DNA of 64,000 nt from Prevotella communis (GCF_022024175.1 NZ_CP091794.1:2790001-2854000), one strand, 5' to 3'; shown: positions 48,318 to 58,320, counted from the first letter of the stretch. Made by a program: numbers and translations. The notes: generated by a model from the sequence alone, not told the origin.

Positions 48318-49937
48318 TTATTTTTCACTCTTGCTATATACAAACGCATCCACGTCAACATAGCCGCCAGCTTTCTTGGTGGCATAATTGAAGATTCCGA
48401 ACTTCGTGCCCATAAAGAAACGACGATAGTCGAAAATCATGCGATAGTTCTCTGTTCCAATCTTTGTCCAGTTCTCGCCATCCAGACTATAATAGAAATT
48501 AGCCACATCATGATGACCGGGCTGGAAATCGCCATCAAGGCGGAGGTAGATGATTTGAGACTTGCTTTTTGAGGTTTGAGATTTAAAGGCAGCAGACAGA
48601 TCCACGGTCTCGATGACTTTAACCTCGACATTGGTCACAGCCTTCTCACGATCTGTGAGGCTCACTTTCTGCTCACTCATCTCAAGGACAGACTTCTTAC
48701 CCTGCTTCTTGATGGTCAGCACACCGCTGTCGCCATTAAAGGCAGCCAGTCCGGCACAGTCGCCATCCTTCATCTTTGAGATATCCATGGCAATATAACC
48801 ACTGCAGGTAGGACCCTCCATACGCTGCGTCAGCGTGTTGGGTGCCAAGTACAGGTTCTCCACCACGCGATTGGTCTTCAGACGCAGGAATCCAGGACGC
48901 TCCTTCAAGCTCCACGCATTATCGATGGGGTTATGATTCCATTCCCAATGCAAGCCTAACTTCTCACCTGAGAAATCGTCAGAACAAACGATGCCTTTCT
49001 CGGGCATTCCACTACGATAAGGACGCATCGTCTCAGGCACCTTTCCATTCTCATCGCCCAACTGTGGCCAACCGTCAATCCAGCGAACGGGACTCAGCGT
49101 CAGCACACGACCAACGCCACCACGATCCTGGAACATAATACCATACCAGTCGCCCTCCTCGGTATCCACGATGGTACCCTGTGCCAAATAAGAGAAACCA
49201 CCGAAGTCAGACTCCAGCACGGTGTTCTTCTCCCATGTGCCATTCAGGTCCTTAGTGCGGTAGCACACCTCACGGCGATGACGGCCAGGGGCATAGACAT
49301 GAGAAATAAGCAGAGCATAATAAGTTCCATTGTGCTTGATGACACGTGTACCCTCCAACAATCCACGCTCATCGGCCTCACGCTGGAAATAATGACGCAG
49401 CGAACCTTCCACAACACCTTTCAGGTCGCGTGTCAACTGACACATCTCGCCTGTTCCAAAGAAAACATAGGGTGTGCCATCCTCGTCGAAGAACAAAGTA
49501 GCATCATGGAAATGGCGCAGACGAGAATGGATAGTCCAAGGACCCTCCGCCTTCTCTGCCGTAAAAATATACGTGTCGCCCATAGAACCTGGCTCATTGG
49601 GAGCCAGTAAAGCCCAGAATTTCCCATCGTGATATTTCAGGGAAGTGGCCCACTGTCCGCGACCATATACAGTTCCTTCCTGTAGGTCATACTTGGGCGA
49701 GTCGGTAAGCTTATCGAAGATATAGCCCACGGTCTCCCAGTTCTTTAAATCTTTTGATGCCATGATAGGACCGCCAGGCATCAGATGCATGGTGGTAGAT
49801 ACAAGATAGAAAGTATCGCCTACACGGATGACATCTGGATCGGGCACGTCGGCCCAAAGCATAGGATTCTTAATTTGCGCTTGTGCGCCGGCTCCCAACA
49901 GGAGCGCTGCGGCTAAGGTAAGTAACAGTTTTTTCAT
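48318..49937 (-). CDS. GH43 enzyme with C-terminal beta-sandwich, xylosidase/arabinofuranosidase-type (539 aa)
   Basis: The start at 49937 (MKKLLLTLAAALLLGAGAQAQ) gives a signal peptide; a frame 11 codons longer adds only polar residues. GH43 with VPDPDVIRV, FHDATLFFDEDG and acid LLEGTRVIKHNG. The C-terminal roughly 210 residues form the GH43_C2-type sandwich (FSGEKLGLHWEWNHNPIDN). This looks like the GH43_12-type group seen in xylan loci. It is the first gene of the nine-gene CAZyme operon, just after a TACCTTTG box. A heptamer tract (48552-48586) encodes FKSQTSKSKSQ inside the sandwich. Confidence 0.9.
   Translation of the reverse strand: MKKLLLTLAAALLLGAGAQAQIKNPMLWADVPDPDVIRVGDTFYLVSTTMHLMPGGPIMASKDLKNWETVGYIFDKLTDSPKYDLQEGTVYGRGQWATSLKYHDGKFWALLAPNEPGSMGDTYIFTAEKAEGPWTIHSRLRHFHDATLFFDEDGTPYVFFGTGEMCQLTRDLKGVVEGSLRHYFQREADERGLLEGTRVIKHNGTYYALLISHVYAPGRHRREVCYRTKDLNGTWEKNTVLESDFGGFSYLAQGTIVDTEEGDWYGIMFQDRGGVGRVLTLSPVRWIDGWPQLGDENGKVPETMRPYRSGMPEKGIVCSDDFSGEKLGLHWEWNHNPIDNAWSLKERPGFLRLKTNRVVENLYLAPNTLTQRMEGPTCSGYIAMDISKMKDGDCAGLAAFNGDSGVLTIKKQGKKSVLEMSEQKVSLTDREKAVTNVEVKVIETVDLSAAFKSQTSKSKSQIIYLRLDGDFQPGHHDVANFYYSLDGENWTKIGTENYRMIFDYRRFFMGTKFGIFNYATKKAGGYVDVDAFVYSKSEK
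48552..48586. repeat. In-frame heptamer repeat in the GH43 C-terminal domain
   Basis: GATTTGA, GACTTGC, TTTTTGA, GGTTTGA, GATTTAA in tandem (AATCTCA family on the other strand). It encodes FKSQTSKSKSQ. The words are shared with the tracts at 5281 and 29212. Confidence 0.8.
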
Positions 49938-49967
49938 TCGTTTTGGGTTTTTATTCTTTACTGCGTG

Positions 49968-49975
49968 CAAAGGTA
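49968..49975 (-). promoter_or_regulatory. -7 box (TACCTTTG) for the CAZyme operon
   Basis: TACCTTTG on the minus strand, 31-38 bp before the GH43 ATG at 49937. No other strong box was found down to the terminator at 28463, so this promoter may drive the whole 21-kb operon. Confidence 0.6.
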
Positions 49976-50055
49976 AGAAAAAAGATTGTAAAATAACACC
50001 TACGTATGTTTCTTATCTGTTTCTATTTGTTGCATATATGCTACAAACACAAAAA

Positions 50056-50081
50056 GAGGTGCGCTATTTCTAGCACACCTC
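50056..50081 (-). terminator. Terminator after the 1283-aa protein gene
   Basis: GAGGTGCGCTA and TAGCACACCTC arms with one mismatch, followed on the minus strand by a T-rich run. It separates the 1283-aa protein gene from the CAZyme operon promoter. Confidence 0.8.
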
Positions 50082-50105
50082 CTTGATATGAATTGTATCG
50101 AAGAA

Positions 50106-53100
50106 TTACTTCACAACCTTCTCAACACGTACTGAACCATCGCTCATCTGCTTCTTCACAATCTGCAGACCCTTGTTAGCCTTGATGACGCGGCGTCCAT
50201 TCAAGTCATAAACCAGGATAGAACGTACTGAAGGAGCAGCGGCTGTCTCGATGCTGGTCTCCTGGTCCTTCTTGTAGTCGTGACCAGCAAGAGGAGCAAT
50301 CAGTTTCACAGATGTGATCTCCTCGAAGAATGCCTGAGAAGTACTACCATAGTAGAAGCCAACAGTCAGCTGACCATCCTCAATTGTAATTCCATCTTCT
50401 CCGCCGAAATCACCACTACCAGTAAGATAAGCAGCGAAATCTACCTCACGGTCAACTTCTGCACCAGATTCGATAGCAGGATTAGCAGATGTTCTTACGA
50501 AAGCACACGTTCCACTTCCAGGATTTTCGTCAGTAGCTGCATTCCAAGAATTGCCGTTGTCATTACACTTAACAGTAACAACATAGGTACCTACAGGCAG
50601 TTCAGTAACGGTCTGTTCAACCATTGCATAAGGATTGGGGTGCCAACCAGCGTGAATATCACAATCCTCAGGATATGGAGTGTTAGCGCTGTGGTTCTGT
50701 GCACCATCCCAAGAGCTCCATGCGAAGCCGTTACCAGCTACACTGGTCCAACCAGGAACCTCTGTAGAGTTAGCAGGTCCGTAGCAGTTCGGGTTCTTGA
50801 AGAATACACTCAGGTCGTAAGAAGGAGTTTCACCCTCATCACCGGCAGGAGCAAACAGTGTAGATTCTTCACCCTTAGCCAGGTCTTCCAGGATAATTGA
50901 CTTAGCGCGGAATGCAATAGCGTCAGCAATTTCGTCGTTATCGCCAAGCTCAGCATCAGCCTGTACAATCAGAGGATCATCGTCAGCAACACCGAGGCTC
51001 TTCAGCAACTCAACACCGCGACGGATACGCTCGTGGAGTGCAGCATAACCAGTGGTAATCTGGTTCCAGCCCTTGGTTGAAGGACCTTCAGTGAGCCACT
51101 TGCTAGCCATGGTGATTACGTCAGACAGTTCCTTCTTAGCAGTATTCAGCTCAGCTGTTGTGTAGTACTTAACGAAATCTTTCAGAACAAGTGTGGTAAC
51201 CTCTTCCTGAGTATCCTCATTGAATGTGGTTTCATCACCATAAGTACAGTACTTATTTACAATAGTAACCAGATTCTTGAAGTACTCAGTATCAATGAAC
51301 TTAGACTCTTTCTTCTCTACCCAGAGGTCGAATGCCTGCTGAGGCAACTTGTCGTACTCGTCGCAAAGTGCAACGTGGTCTGTCAGAGCCTTTGCAGTTT
51401 CGTTAAGTTCCTCGGTCTTCTTAGCATAAGTAGAAGGAGCATAGTAAGAACCCATATTAGCCTCAACCTCCTTAATCAGGTTATCCAGAGCAGTGAAGGC
51501 CTCACCGGCATAACGCTCACCATTATTAGTATCGCGTGTGGTCTTAGCATCAGCAAGAGCAGTCTGCAGGGCCTTGGTCTCAACAATACCCATTACGTTA
51601 GGAATGTATTCAACCTTAACGTCACCGAAGCAAACAGGGTCATCGTATCCAGCAAAAGAACCATTCTCCTTACTTGGAACCAGACGAATCACGAAATTAC
51701 CAGCCTCAGAAGGAGTAACGGCAAGGTCAAAGTTAACAGCCAGCTTAGAAGTCTTCTCAGGAGTAATTGCCTGGAAGTCCTCAGCCAAAATAGCTTCAGA
51801 ATCAATCAAGCTACCATCCTCAGTACTTACAGCTGCCTCTGGAAGAACCTGAACACGCAAAGCAACATCAGATCTGTCATGACGGCAAGCCTTCAATGTG
51901 ACGTGGTATGTCTTACCAGCCTCAAGAGCCAGCTTATAATCATCGTCGATACCATAAACAGCCACACCACCTTTGGCAGCATCACGCTGGGCAATGTATA
52001 CGAGGTCTTCAGAGAATGCACCCTGATTGTGCATAATACGGCAACCAGAACCAGAGTTTGCAGGCTGCAGAGCTGCACCAGCATTTACATACCAACCAGC
52101 ACCATTAGCGTCGACACCTTCAGTTGCGAAGTTAGAAGTATAGATAACTGCAGGCTGATCATCACCATCAAGAGAAACAGGACCAAAGCTGTACTCAACA
52201 GTGATAGGATTCTGCAAAGCGAAATCTTTACCATACTTGCCTTCAGCAGCTGAGATAACGAAATCATTAACACCATTCAAAGGAGTATCAGAAGCACGAG
52301 TAAACTTAACAACCTTAGCAAAACCGTCTTCCTCATTGACACCAGCAGCTGTAAGAGATTCACTACCCAACTTAGCGACTATAGAAGAAACCTGTACAAA
52401 CTGATTAAAGGTTGCAGTAATTTCTTTAAAGTCAGCAGGCAGATTGAATGAACCAGCCTCAGGTGAAATCTCTATCAATTCAGGCTCACCATACAGATAA
52501 GAGGCATAACCTGCGTCAGCCAGTGCAGCAACGTAAGTAGCAACAAGACCACTAATCTCAGGAACGGCCTCGCCTTCCCATTTACCAGTAGCAAAAAGCA
52601 GACGATGAGCAGCGTCCTCTGGATTCTTGAAAGCAATCTTCACCTCATTATCGTCATAGATATCATCTTCAACGAAGATATACAGATTACCATCAGCAAA
52701 ACCCTCAACAGATACAATATTAACAGGATCGCCATCAACTGTAACAGTAGCAACACTATTGTCATAGATCAAGGTAGTAGTTCCAGCAGCCTTCACCAAT
52801 TCCTGCATATTGGTTGTACCACCGAAATCAACACGGATAACGTCCGCAGCAGCAGTAATATTAACAGCGCTCAAGGGATTAGAACCACCGAGGTCAGTAC
52901 CGAACTCAATATTATCAAAGAAGAATTCCGTACCACCATTACCTGGTAGCCAACCATTGTCATCAGCATTACGCTCATCACCATTATTCAAGTCAAAGGC
53001 AATGCTCTGGAAATCGTCAACACCAATCTCACCAGACCATTCATAGTCAGTCCACTCAGTGCCTACGGTAAATTCATTGATCATGCCACCTTTCCATTGA

Positions 53101-53957
53101 CGGGGCTGAGCCTGTGCAGAGGTAGTAACATGAGACTCCTTGCTAGCCTTAATAGCCATCTTCAACTTCCACTTAGTTCCCTTAGGCATTACTTCGTCAG
53201 CCTTGATATAGAACTGAGTATGCCAAGTCTGTGTAGGTTCTGCAAAAGCAGTCACCTTGAAGCACTTGCTACCATCAACGCCACCTTCAACAATCTCAGG
53301 TGAATCAGGAGCTGAATCACCATTGTTAGGACCATCCAGAGAAACAGGGAAACTTGAGAGATCTTCACCCTCAGCATCACCATTGTTAATCATACTGAGA
53401 ATACCAGTAACAGGCTTAACAGTACCAATAAGTTCGATGTTCTTAACAACACCACCAGTACCGCCACCAGGCACCTTAATAGCATTCAGGTGAACATACT
53501 CGTAAGAAGACAAATCAAATTCGATTGTGCCATTCTCTTCAATGTTCTTAATCAATTCAACATACGCACCACCATCGGCATCACCAGTACCACCCTCAAC
53601 GAATGGAACACGGTTCAACATCAGACGAATGCTCATACCAGGAGTACCAGTAACAATCATCTTCTGGGTACCTGTCAGGTCTGCGTACCACAGACAATAG
53701 ACATTTGAACTACCAAAGATAGTTCCATAGGCAGCAACCTCCTTGTAGAGGTTTGACTCGCAGGCAAACGGATTGTTTGATTTGGGCTCTGGAGCGGGAT
53801 CCGTGTCTTCGGTAGCCCCAGGCTGATCGCTTGTCCATGCCTTAAACATCGACTTATCGAGCTCTGCGCGATAAATCTTCTGAGCCATCGCATCAGAGAC
53901 GCCCAACATCGTGAGCACCAGTGCGAGCAGCATCATGTAAGTTTTTCTCATGTGCAT
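50106..53957 (-). CDS. Large secreted multi-domain carbohydrate-binding protein, no catalytic domain seen (1283 aa)
   Basis: The start is M1 or M3 (MRKTYMMLLALVLTMLG), and the signal peptide ends near DAMAQ. Several beta-sandwich regions follow. One at about 190-355 resembles a CBM4/9/22-type fold (MINNGDAEGEDLSSF, FFFDNIEFG). A second similar one lies at about 610-790 (ALEAGKTYHVTLKA, FVIRLVPSKENGSF). A helical region at about 800-1030 follows, and a further sandwich at about 1090-1240 (PNCYGPANSTEVPGWTSV). The end, LVYDLNGRRVIKANKGLQIVKK, is type IX-like. It has its own promoter (54027-54034) and terminator. It may act as a surface xylan-binding scaffold, standing in for SusE/SusF; this is inference. 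Confidence 0.75.
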   Translation of the reverse strand: MHMRKTYMMLLALVLTMLGVSDAMAQKIYRAELDKSMFKAWTSDQPGATEDTDPAPEPKSNNPFACESNLYKEVAAYGTIFGSSNVYCLWYADLTGTQKMIVTGTPGMSIRLMLNRVPFVEGGTGDADGGAYVELIKNIEENGTIEFDLSSYEYVHLNAIKVPGGGTGGVVKNIELIGTVKPVTGILSMINNGDAEGEDLSSFPVSLDGPNNGDSAPDSPEIVEGGVDGSKCFKVTAFAEPTQTWHTQFYIKADEVMPKGTKWKLKMAIKASKESHVTTSAQAQPRQWKGGMINEFTVGTEWTDYEWSGEIGVDDFQSIAFDLNNGDERNADDNGWLPGNGGTEFFFDNIEFGTDLGGSNPLSAVNITAAADVIRVDFGGTTNMQELVKAAGTTTLIYDNSVATVTVDGDPVNIVSVEGFADGNLYIFVEDDIYDDNEVKIAFKNPEDAAHRLLFATGKWEGEAVPEISGLVATYVAALADAGYASYLYGEPELIEISPEAGSFNLPADFKEITATFNQFVQVSSIVAKLGSESLTAAGVNEEDGFAKVVKFTRASDTPLNGVNDFVISAAEGKYGKDFALQNPITVEYSFGPVSLDGDDQPAVIYTSNFATEGVDANGAGWYVNAGAALQPANSGSGCRIMHNQGAFSEDLVYIAQRDAAKGGVAVYGIDDDYKLALEAGKTYHVTLKACRHDRSDVALRVQVLPEAAVSTEDGSLIDSEAILAEDFQAITPEKTSKLAVNFDLAVTPSEAGNFVIRLVPSKENGSFAGYDDPVCFGDVKVEYIPNVMGIVETKALQTALADAKTTRDTNNGERYAGEAFTALDNLIKEVEANMGSYYAPSTYAKKTEELNETAKALTDHVALCDEYDKLPQQAFDLWVEKKESKFIDTEYFKNLVTIVNKYCTYGDETTFNEDTQEEVTTLVLKDFVKYYTTAELNTAKKELSDVITMASKWLTEGPSTKGWNQITTGYAALHERIRRGVELLKSLGVADDDPLIVQADAELGDNDEIADAIAFRAKSIILEDLAKGEESTLFAPAGDEGETPSYDLSVFFKNPNCYGPANSTEVPGWTSVAGNGFAWSSWDGAQNHSANTPYPEDCDIHAGWHPNPYAMVEQTVTELPVGTYVVTVKCNDNGNSWNAATDENPGSGTCAFVRTSANPAIESGAEVDREVDFAAYLTGSGDFGGEDGITIEDGQLTVGFYYGSTSQAFFEEITSVKLIAPLAGHDYKKDQETSIETAAAPSVRSILVYDLNGRRVIKANKGLQIVKKQMSDGSVRVEKVVK

Positions 53958-54026
53958 AAAGTTTTAAGTTAATAATTAAGTTAATAAAATGTGAATAATA
54001 AATGATAGTTTCGATTTTAAACGCCG

Positions 54027-54034
54027 CAAAGTTA
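54027..54034 (-). promoter_or_regulatory. -7 box (TAACTTTG) for the 1283-aa protein gene
   Basis: TAACTTTG on the minus strand, 70-77 bp before the ATG at 53957. It leaves an A/T-rich leader of about 65 nt, longer than at other genes in the window. Confidence 0.6.
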
Positions 54035-54145
54035 ATATGAATCGCGCGAACACTATTTGATTTTTGTCTCATAGACTTTGTTTTTTGTCCAAAAACATAA
54101 AAATACGCGTATTGCAAATACTTTTGCAACGATACATAGAAAGAA

Positions 54146-54178
54146 AAACGTGAGTATCTGAATCAGAAACTCACGTTT
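54146..54178 (-). terminator. Terminator after the HTCS gene
   Basis: AAACGTGAGT and ACTCACGTTT form a perfect 10-bp stem with a 13-nt loop. It is followed on the minus strand by TTTCTTTC, 24 bp after the stop codon. Confidence 0.85.
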
Positions 54179-54201
54179 ATATAAAATCAAAACGGGGTAT
54201 T

Positions 54202-57200
54202 TTATGCATCTACCTCACCATTTTTCTCAGCATACTCCGACGGTGCGATACCGAAATGTTTACGGAAGATGGTGGAGAAATGAGCCAGATTTGAGAAGCC
54301 TACGGTATAAGCCACCTGCGTGACATTGATTTTTTGCTCACGCAGCAGACGGGCAGCCTGCTCCAATCGGATATTACGAATAAACTCTGAGGTAGAGATA
54401 CCCGTCATCTCTTTCATCTTACGATGCAGCTGTGCACGACTGATACCAACTTCCTGTGTCAGCATATCCACATTGAAGTCGCTATTCGACAGGTTTTTGT
54501 TCACCGCCTTCATGATACGTTCCATGAGCAGTTCATCATTACCCTTCACCTCTGGCTGTTCCAGTTTATCCACCTGCTGCTGGGCACCGCTATACTTACC
54601 CTTCAGACGCTGGCGACCCTGGATCAGGTTCTCAATCACCATGTGGAGTTCTTCAAGGTCGAAAGGTTTGGCCAGGAAAGCATCTGCACCGCGCTCGAGA
54701 CCCTCCAGGCGGTTGGCCACATCGGCCTTGGAAGTAAGCATCACCACGGGGATATGTGCGATATTGACATTGGTCTTAATCATGCGGAGCATAGTGAAGC
54801 CGTCCATCTCAGGCATCATCACATCGCTCACCACGACATCATATTCGCCTGTGAGCAGTTCTTTTATGCCTTCCTTACCATTAGGACTTGTGGTGAACTT
54901 ATAGTAACGTCCTAGTTCAGTAGAGATATAACGGCAGATTTCCTCATCATCATCAACAACCAGCACACGATGTTTGTTGGATGTCAGGTGTTGGGTATTG
55001 GGAGACTGTTGAGCGTCAACTGTTTCCACGACAACCTCCTGCTCCGTCAGATGCTCCTTACCCAATGGCAGACAGACCTCAAAGACAGAACCCTTCTCAC
55101 CCTGACGGTTACGAGCCTCGATAGTACCATGGTGCATATCGACAATCATCTTACAGAGGTTCAGCCCAATGCCCGTACCGTCAATATGCAGGCGATAAGA
55201 GTTGGTGCCCTGATAGAAGCGGTCAAAGATATGCTTCAGGCTGTCACCATCAAGTCCCACACCGGTATCAACGACCTGGAGCTTGAGATTCTTGTCATCG
55301 TGCGAGAGATTGACATCTATCGTACCGCCATCGAAACTGTACTTAAAGGCATTTGAAAGGAGATTGGTTACCACCTTATCAAACTGACTACGGTCAACCC
55401 AGGCCTCCAGGCGTTCGTCCTCATGATTGAAACGGAAGGTGATATGACGTTCGCTGGCATTATACTCGTACATCTTACAGATGCCATTGACGAATTTCAC
55501 CATATCCGTCTGCTGACAATGCAACTGCAACTGCTGCTTGTCTATCTTACGTACATCCAGGATCTGATTCACCAGATTCAGGATACGTTTCGCATTATGC
55601 TCGATGGTATCGATATCGCGCAGGGCATCCGTCTGATCAGTGCCGGTAAGACGACGTTTCAGGTTGGCCAGCGGACTCATAATCAATGTCAGCGGCGAAC
55701 GGATATCGTGCGTGGCATTAATCAGGAATTTCATCTTTTCTTCGTTCATCTGCTCGGCAGCACGACGACGATAGGTCACAAAGACATAGATACCTATGGA
55801 CATCAGGATGGCGAAATAGATGAAATAGGCCAGCTTGGTGCGATACCAAGGAGCACGTATCTCCAATACGACCTCTTTCTCTGGCGTATATTCCCCACCC
55901 TGCTGGGCACGCACATGGATATGATAAGTACCGGGCTGCAGGTGGCTCAACGTAAATTCATTGACACCAACCGGATTACGAATCCAGTCACCATCATCAA
56001 CACGATATTCGAAAATCACGTTCATGGGATTATCGAAATTCATCTGCGAGAAGCCCAGCGTAATCGTATGGTCCAGATAGCTCAGCGTGAAATGATCACT
56101 CTCGCTCACCGGCTTATCTGTAACAATGACACCATTCAGTTCGGTATTACAGGTCACAGCACGACCACCGACAAGCACACCTGTCAGTTGCAGAGGTGCC
56201 AAAGAGGCGATATCATCCTTAAGATCCTTGGGATTGAACACCGTGAGACCATCACTATGGGCGAAGAAGATACGGTCTTCATCCGTGTGCATACCAACAC
56301 CATAAAGGAATTCCTTCTGGGTAAGGCCATTTCCTCCTACATAACCGATAAAATTATGCGAATTGACCTGATACTTCCAGATACCCTGTGAGGTAGAGCA
56401 CCACAGGTTGTTATCATTTGACTGGACGATATAACAAACTGTCTTATTATTAAGCTGTTCACTGCCTGGGAAGCGTTCCACCTGATGTGCCCTGCGGTCG
56501 TAGAGATACAGTCCCTGTTCGGTACCAATGGCAATAAAGCCACGGAGAGAACGGCCGTCGGGCAACTGTCCGCCACGTAATTCGCAGACATCGAAGCATA
56601 CGACACCTTCGAGCAATGTTTCCCATCCTTGCGAACGGAAACTGCCCGTACTGGGTTCGTAGCAAGACACGCCATAAGATGTGGCCATCCATATCAATCC
56701 TTGCGTATCGGACGACATGCCCATAATCCAGTTATTGCACAATCTGCCACGCACAGAGTCATTCTGATAGAAATTATAGTTGCGCAAATCACCTGTCTGA
56801 GGGTCATAGATACAGAAACCACGAGAATAGGTGGAGATATAGATACGGCCACTGGAATCACTGGTCATATCATTAAAGCGGTCACAGTCATATGTCACCT
56901 TCAGCTCTGAACGGCCTGTTACGGGGTCATAGGCAAACAAGCCATCGTCAGTACCCACCCAATAACGCTGCTGACGGTCACGGAAAATAAACTCCACGGC
57001 ATCCGGTGATGCAGGATGGGCAACGACACGTCCCTCGGTATTAAAGCCGTAGATACCTACGCCCTGTACCGTACACCACACCATTCCATTGTCGCCTTCG
57101 CAAACGGAAGATATCGTAGAACCAAGGTTGACTCCCTGAGACAAGAAGTTCCAATTCTTAAACGGCATGGGACGCAGGGGCATCAACAGCAGGCCTTTGC

Positions 57201-58128
57201 GGTGACAGCCCAGCCACATATTACCGCTACGGTCAAAAAGAATGCTACTGACCTTTGCGGTGTTAGAGTCAATGCCATAGGCATCTATAGCAACACGCTC
57301 CAAACGGCGGGAATGGTCTGACGACAGGCGGTAAAGTCCCTGACCACGTGTACCTATATATATATTACCTCCTTCATCAATAGACACATTGGTGAAAACG
57401 GCCTCACGGGATACAGCCTGACTCACATCAATGTTGGCGACACCCATCTTGCCATTGCGGTATGACATGAAACCATGCAGACAAACGACAAGTACCTCGC
57501 CATCATGTTCTACGAAACCTTGCGGATTACCTACCTGCGACTTGAAACGGGTCACCTTTTTACCATCGTAAACCACAATGTCTTCATCAAAGCCGCTCTT
57601 CCATACCCAGCCGCGACTGTCCTCAAAGAGGCGACTGAAATACATCTCTCGACGACTGGCATTAACATCTTCCAACTTGCCACTTGGGCCTAATTTGAAG
57701 ATGCCATAGCCCGATGTACCAACCAGGATACTGCCATCCTTGCTCTGGCACAGGCTGGACACACGAGGTTGGATATTATTGGGGAATGGATAATGTACAA
57801 ATGTCTCCGTATCATGATCAAAACGATCCAGACCTCGGTTGGTACCTATCCACAGGCGTCCCTCACGATCATTGAGTAACGATACCACCACATTAACGGA
57901 AAGGGAACTGGGATCTTTATCATCATGAAGAAACGTCTGGAAACGGTAGCCATCAAAACGGTTCAAGCCATAGTCGGTACCAATCCATACAGAACCCTGG
58001 CGGTCCTGACACAAATCAGAAATAAGACTGCTGGAGAAGCGGTCGGATGAAATAAAATATCCTGCCTGAGCAAAAGACAGCCCAGAAAAGAGTACTGACA
58101 GGAGCAGTAATAATATGGTACGTTTCAT
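54202..58128 (-). CDS. Hybrid two-component system regulator (HTCS) of the xylan PUL (1308 aa)
   Basis: The start at 58128 (MKRTILLLLLSVLFSGLSFAQ) gives a signal peptide. A periplasmic sensor of two-bladed propeller type has repeated reg_prop motifs (GSVWIGTDYGLNRFDGY, RLWIGTNRGLDRFDHD), then a Y_Y_Y domain and a TM segment (about 766-787). HisKA has phosphorylatable His in NATHDIRSPLT (about 805), followed by HATPase with GVGLDGDSLKHIFDRFYQ. A receiver has Asp in VVVSDVMMPEMDG (about 1098), and an AraC-type HTH ends the protein. These regulators bind PUL-derived oligosaccharides and activate their locus. A heptamer tract (54973-55014) encodes the linker before the receiver. It sits between susCD and the enzymes it probably controls. 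Confidence 0.95.
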   Translation of the reverse strand: MKRTILLLLLSVLFSGLSFAQAGYFISSDRFSSSLISDLCQDRQGSVWIGTDYGLNRFDGYRFQTFLHDDKDPSSLSVNVVVSLLNDREGRLWIGTNRGLDRFDHDTETFVHYPFPNNIQPRVSSLCQSKDGSILVGTSGYGIFKLGPSGKLEDVNASRREMYFSRLFEDSRGWVWKSGFDEDIVVYDGKKVTRFKSQVGNPQGFVEHDGEVLVVCLHGFMSYRNGKMGVANIDVSQAVSREAVFTNVSIDEGGNIYIGTRGQGLYRLSSDHSRRLERVAIDAYGIDSNTAKVSSILFDRSGNMWLGCHRKGLLLMPLRPMPFKNWNFLSQGVNLGSTISSVCEGDNGMVWCTVQGVGIYGFNTEGRVVAHPASPDAVEFIFRDRQQRYWVGTDDGLFAYDPVTGRSELKVTYDCDRFNDMTSDSSGRIYISTYSRGFCIYDPQTGDLRNYNFYQNDSVRGRLCNNWIMGMSSDTQGLIWMATSYGVSCYEPSTGSFRSQGWETLLEGVVCFDVCELRGGQLPDGRSLRGFIAIGTEQGLYLYDRRAHQVERFPGSEQLNNKTVCYIVQSNDNNLWCSTSQGIWKYQVNSHNFIGYVGGNGLTQKEFLYGVGMHTDEDRIFFAHSDGLTVFNPKDLKDDIASLAPLQLTGVLVGGRAVTCNTELNGVIVTDKPVSESDHFTLSYLDHTITLGFSQMNFDNPMNVIFEYRVDDGDWIRNPVGVNEFTLSHLQPGTYHIHVRAQQGGEYTPEKEVVLEIRAPWYRTKLAYFIYFAILMSIGIYVFVTYRRRAAEQMNEEKMKFLINATHDIRSPLTLIMSPLANLKRRLTGTDQTDALRDIDTIEHNAKRILNLVNQILDVRKIDKQQLQLHCQQTDMVKFVNGICKMYEYNASERHITFRFNHEDERLEAWVDRSQFDKVVTNLLSNAFKYSFDGGTIDVNLSHDDKNLKLQVVDTGVGLDGDSLKHIFDRFYQGTNSYRLHIDGTGIGLNLCKMIVDMHHGTIEARNRQGEKGSVFEVCLPLGKEHLTEQEVVVETVDAQQSPNTQHLTSNKHRVLVVDDDEEICRYISTELGRYYKFTTSPNGKEGIKELLTGEYDVVVSDVMMPEMDGFTMLRMIKTNVNIAHIPVVMLTSKADVANRLEGLERGADAFLAKPFDLEELHMVIENLIQGRQRLKGKYSGAQQQVDKLEQPEVKGNDELLMERIMKAVNKNLSNSDFNVDMLTQEVGISRAQLHRKMKEMTGISTSEFIRNIRLEQAARLLREQKINVTQVAYTVGFSNLAHFSTIFRKHFGIAPSEYAEKNGEVDA
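54973..55014. repeat. In-frame heptamer repeat in the HTCS kinase-receiver linker
   Basis: TTTGTTG, GATGTCA, GGTGTTG, GGTATTG, GGAGACT, GTTGAGC: degenerate units of period 7 encoding AQQSPNTQHLTSNK. It lies exactly between the HATPase and receiver domains. A one-unit change would remove the receiver and HTH by frameshift. Confidence 0.7.
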
Positions 58129-58163
58129 ACGTTCGTTATGGTAAAACATGCATTATCCGGATG

Positions 58164-58171
58164 CAAAGATA
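58164..58171 (-). promoter_or_regulatory. -7 box (TATCTTTG) for the HTCS gene
   Basis: TATCTTTG on the minus strand, 36-43 bp before the ATG at 58128. It is downstream of the susCD terminator, so the regulator has its own promoter. Confidence 0.62.
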
Positions 58172-58284
58172 CAAAAAAGAAAAGAAAACAAAACTTTTTA
58201 TTAAGTTAATTTTTCTTTTGTTTTTGTTTCATGAGGCCAAAAACAGGCATTTATAACAATCTCAGGTTAAAAATGACAAAAACA

Positions 58285-58320
58285 AAACGGTCACCGATAT
58301 TCTCATACAGGTGACCGTTT
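58285..58320 (-). terminator. Strong terminator after susCD
   Basis: AAACGGTCACC and GGTGACCGTTT form a perfect 11-bp stem with a 14-nt loop, followed on the minus strand by TTTTGTTTTTG. It lies about 250 bp after the susD stop codon, unusually far. Confidence 0.85.

Noticed and set aside
51375..52253. Plus-strand open frame of 292 codons opposite the 1283-aa gene
   Set aside because: Antisense shadow; repetitive Ser/Thr/Ile composition and no start context.
55423..56391. Plus-strand open frame of 322 codons opposite the HTCS gene
   Set aside because: Antisense to the HTCS kinase and Y_Y_Y region, which is clearly coding on the minus strand.
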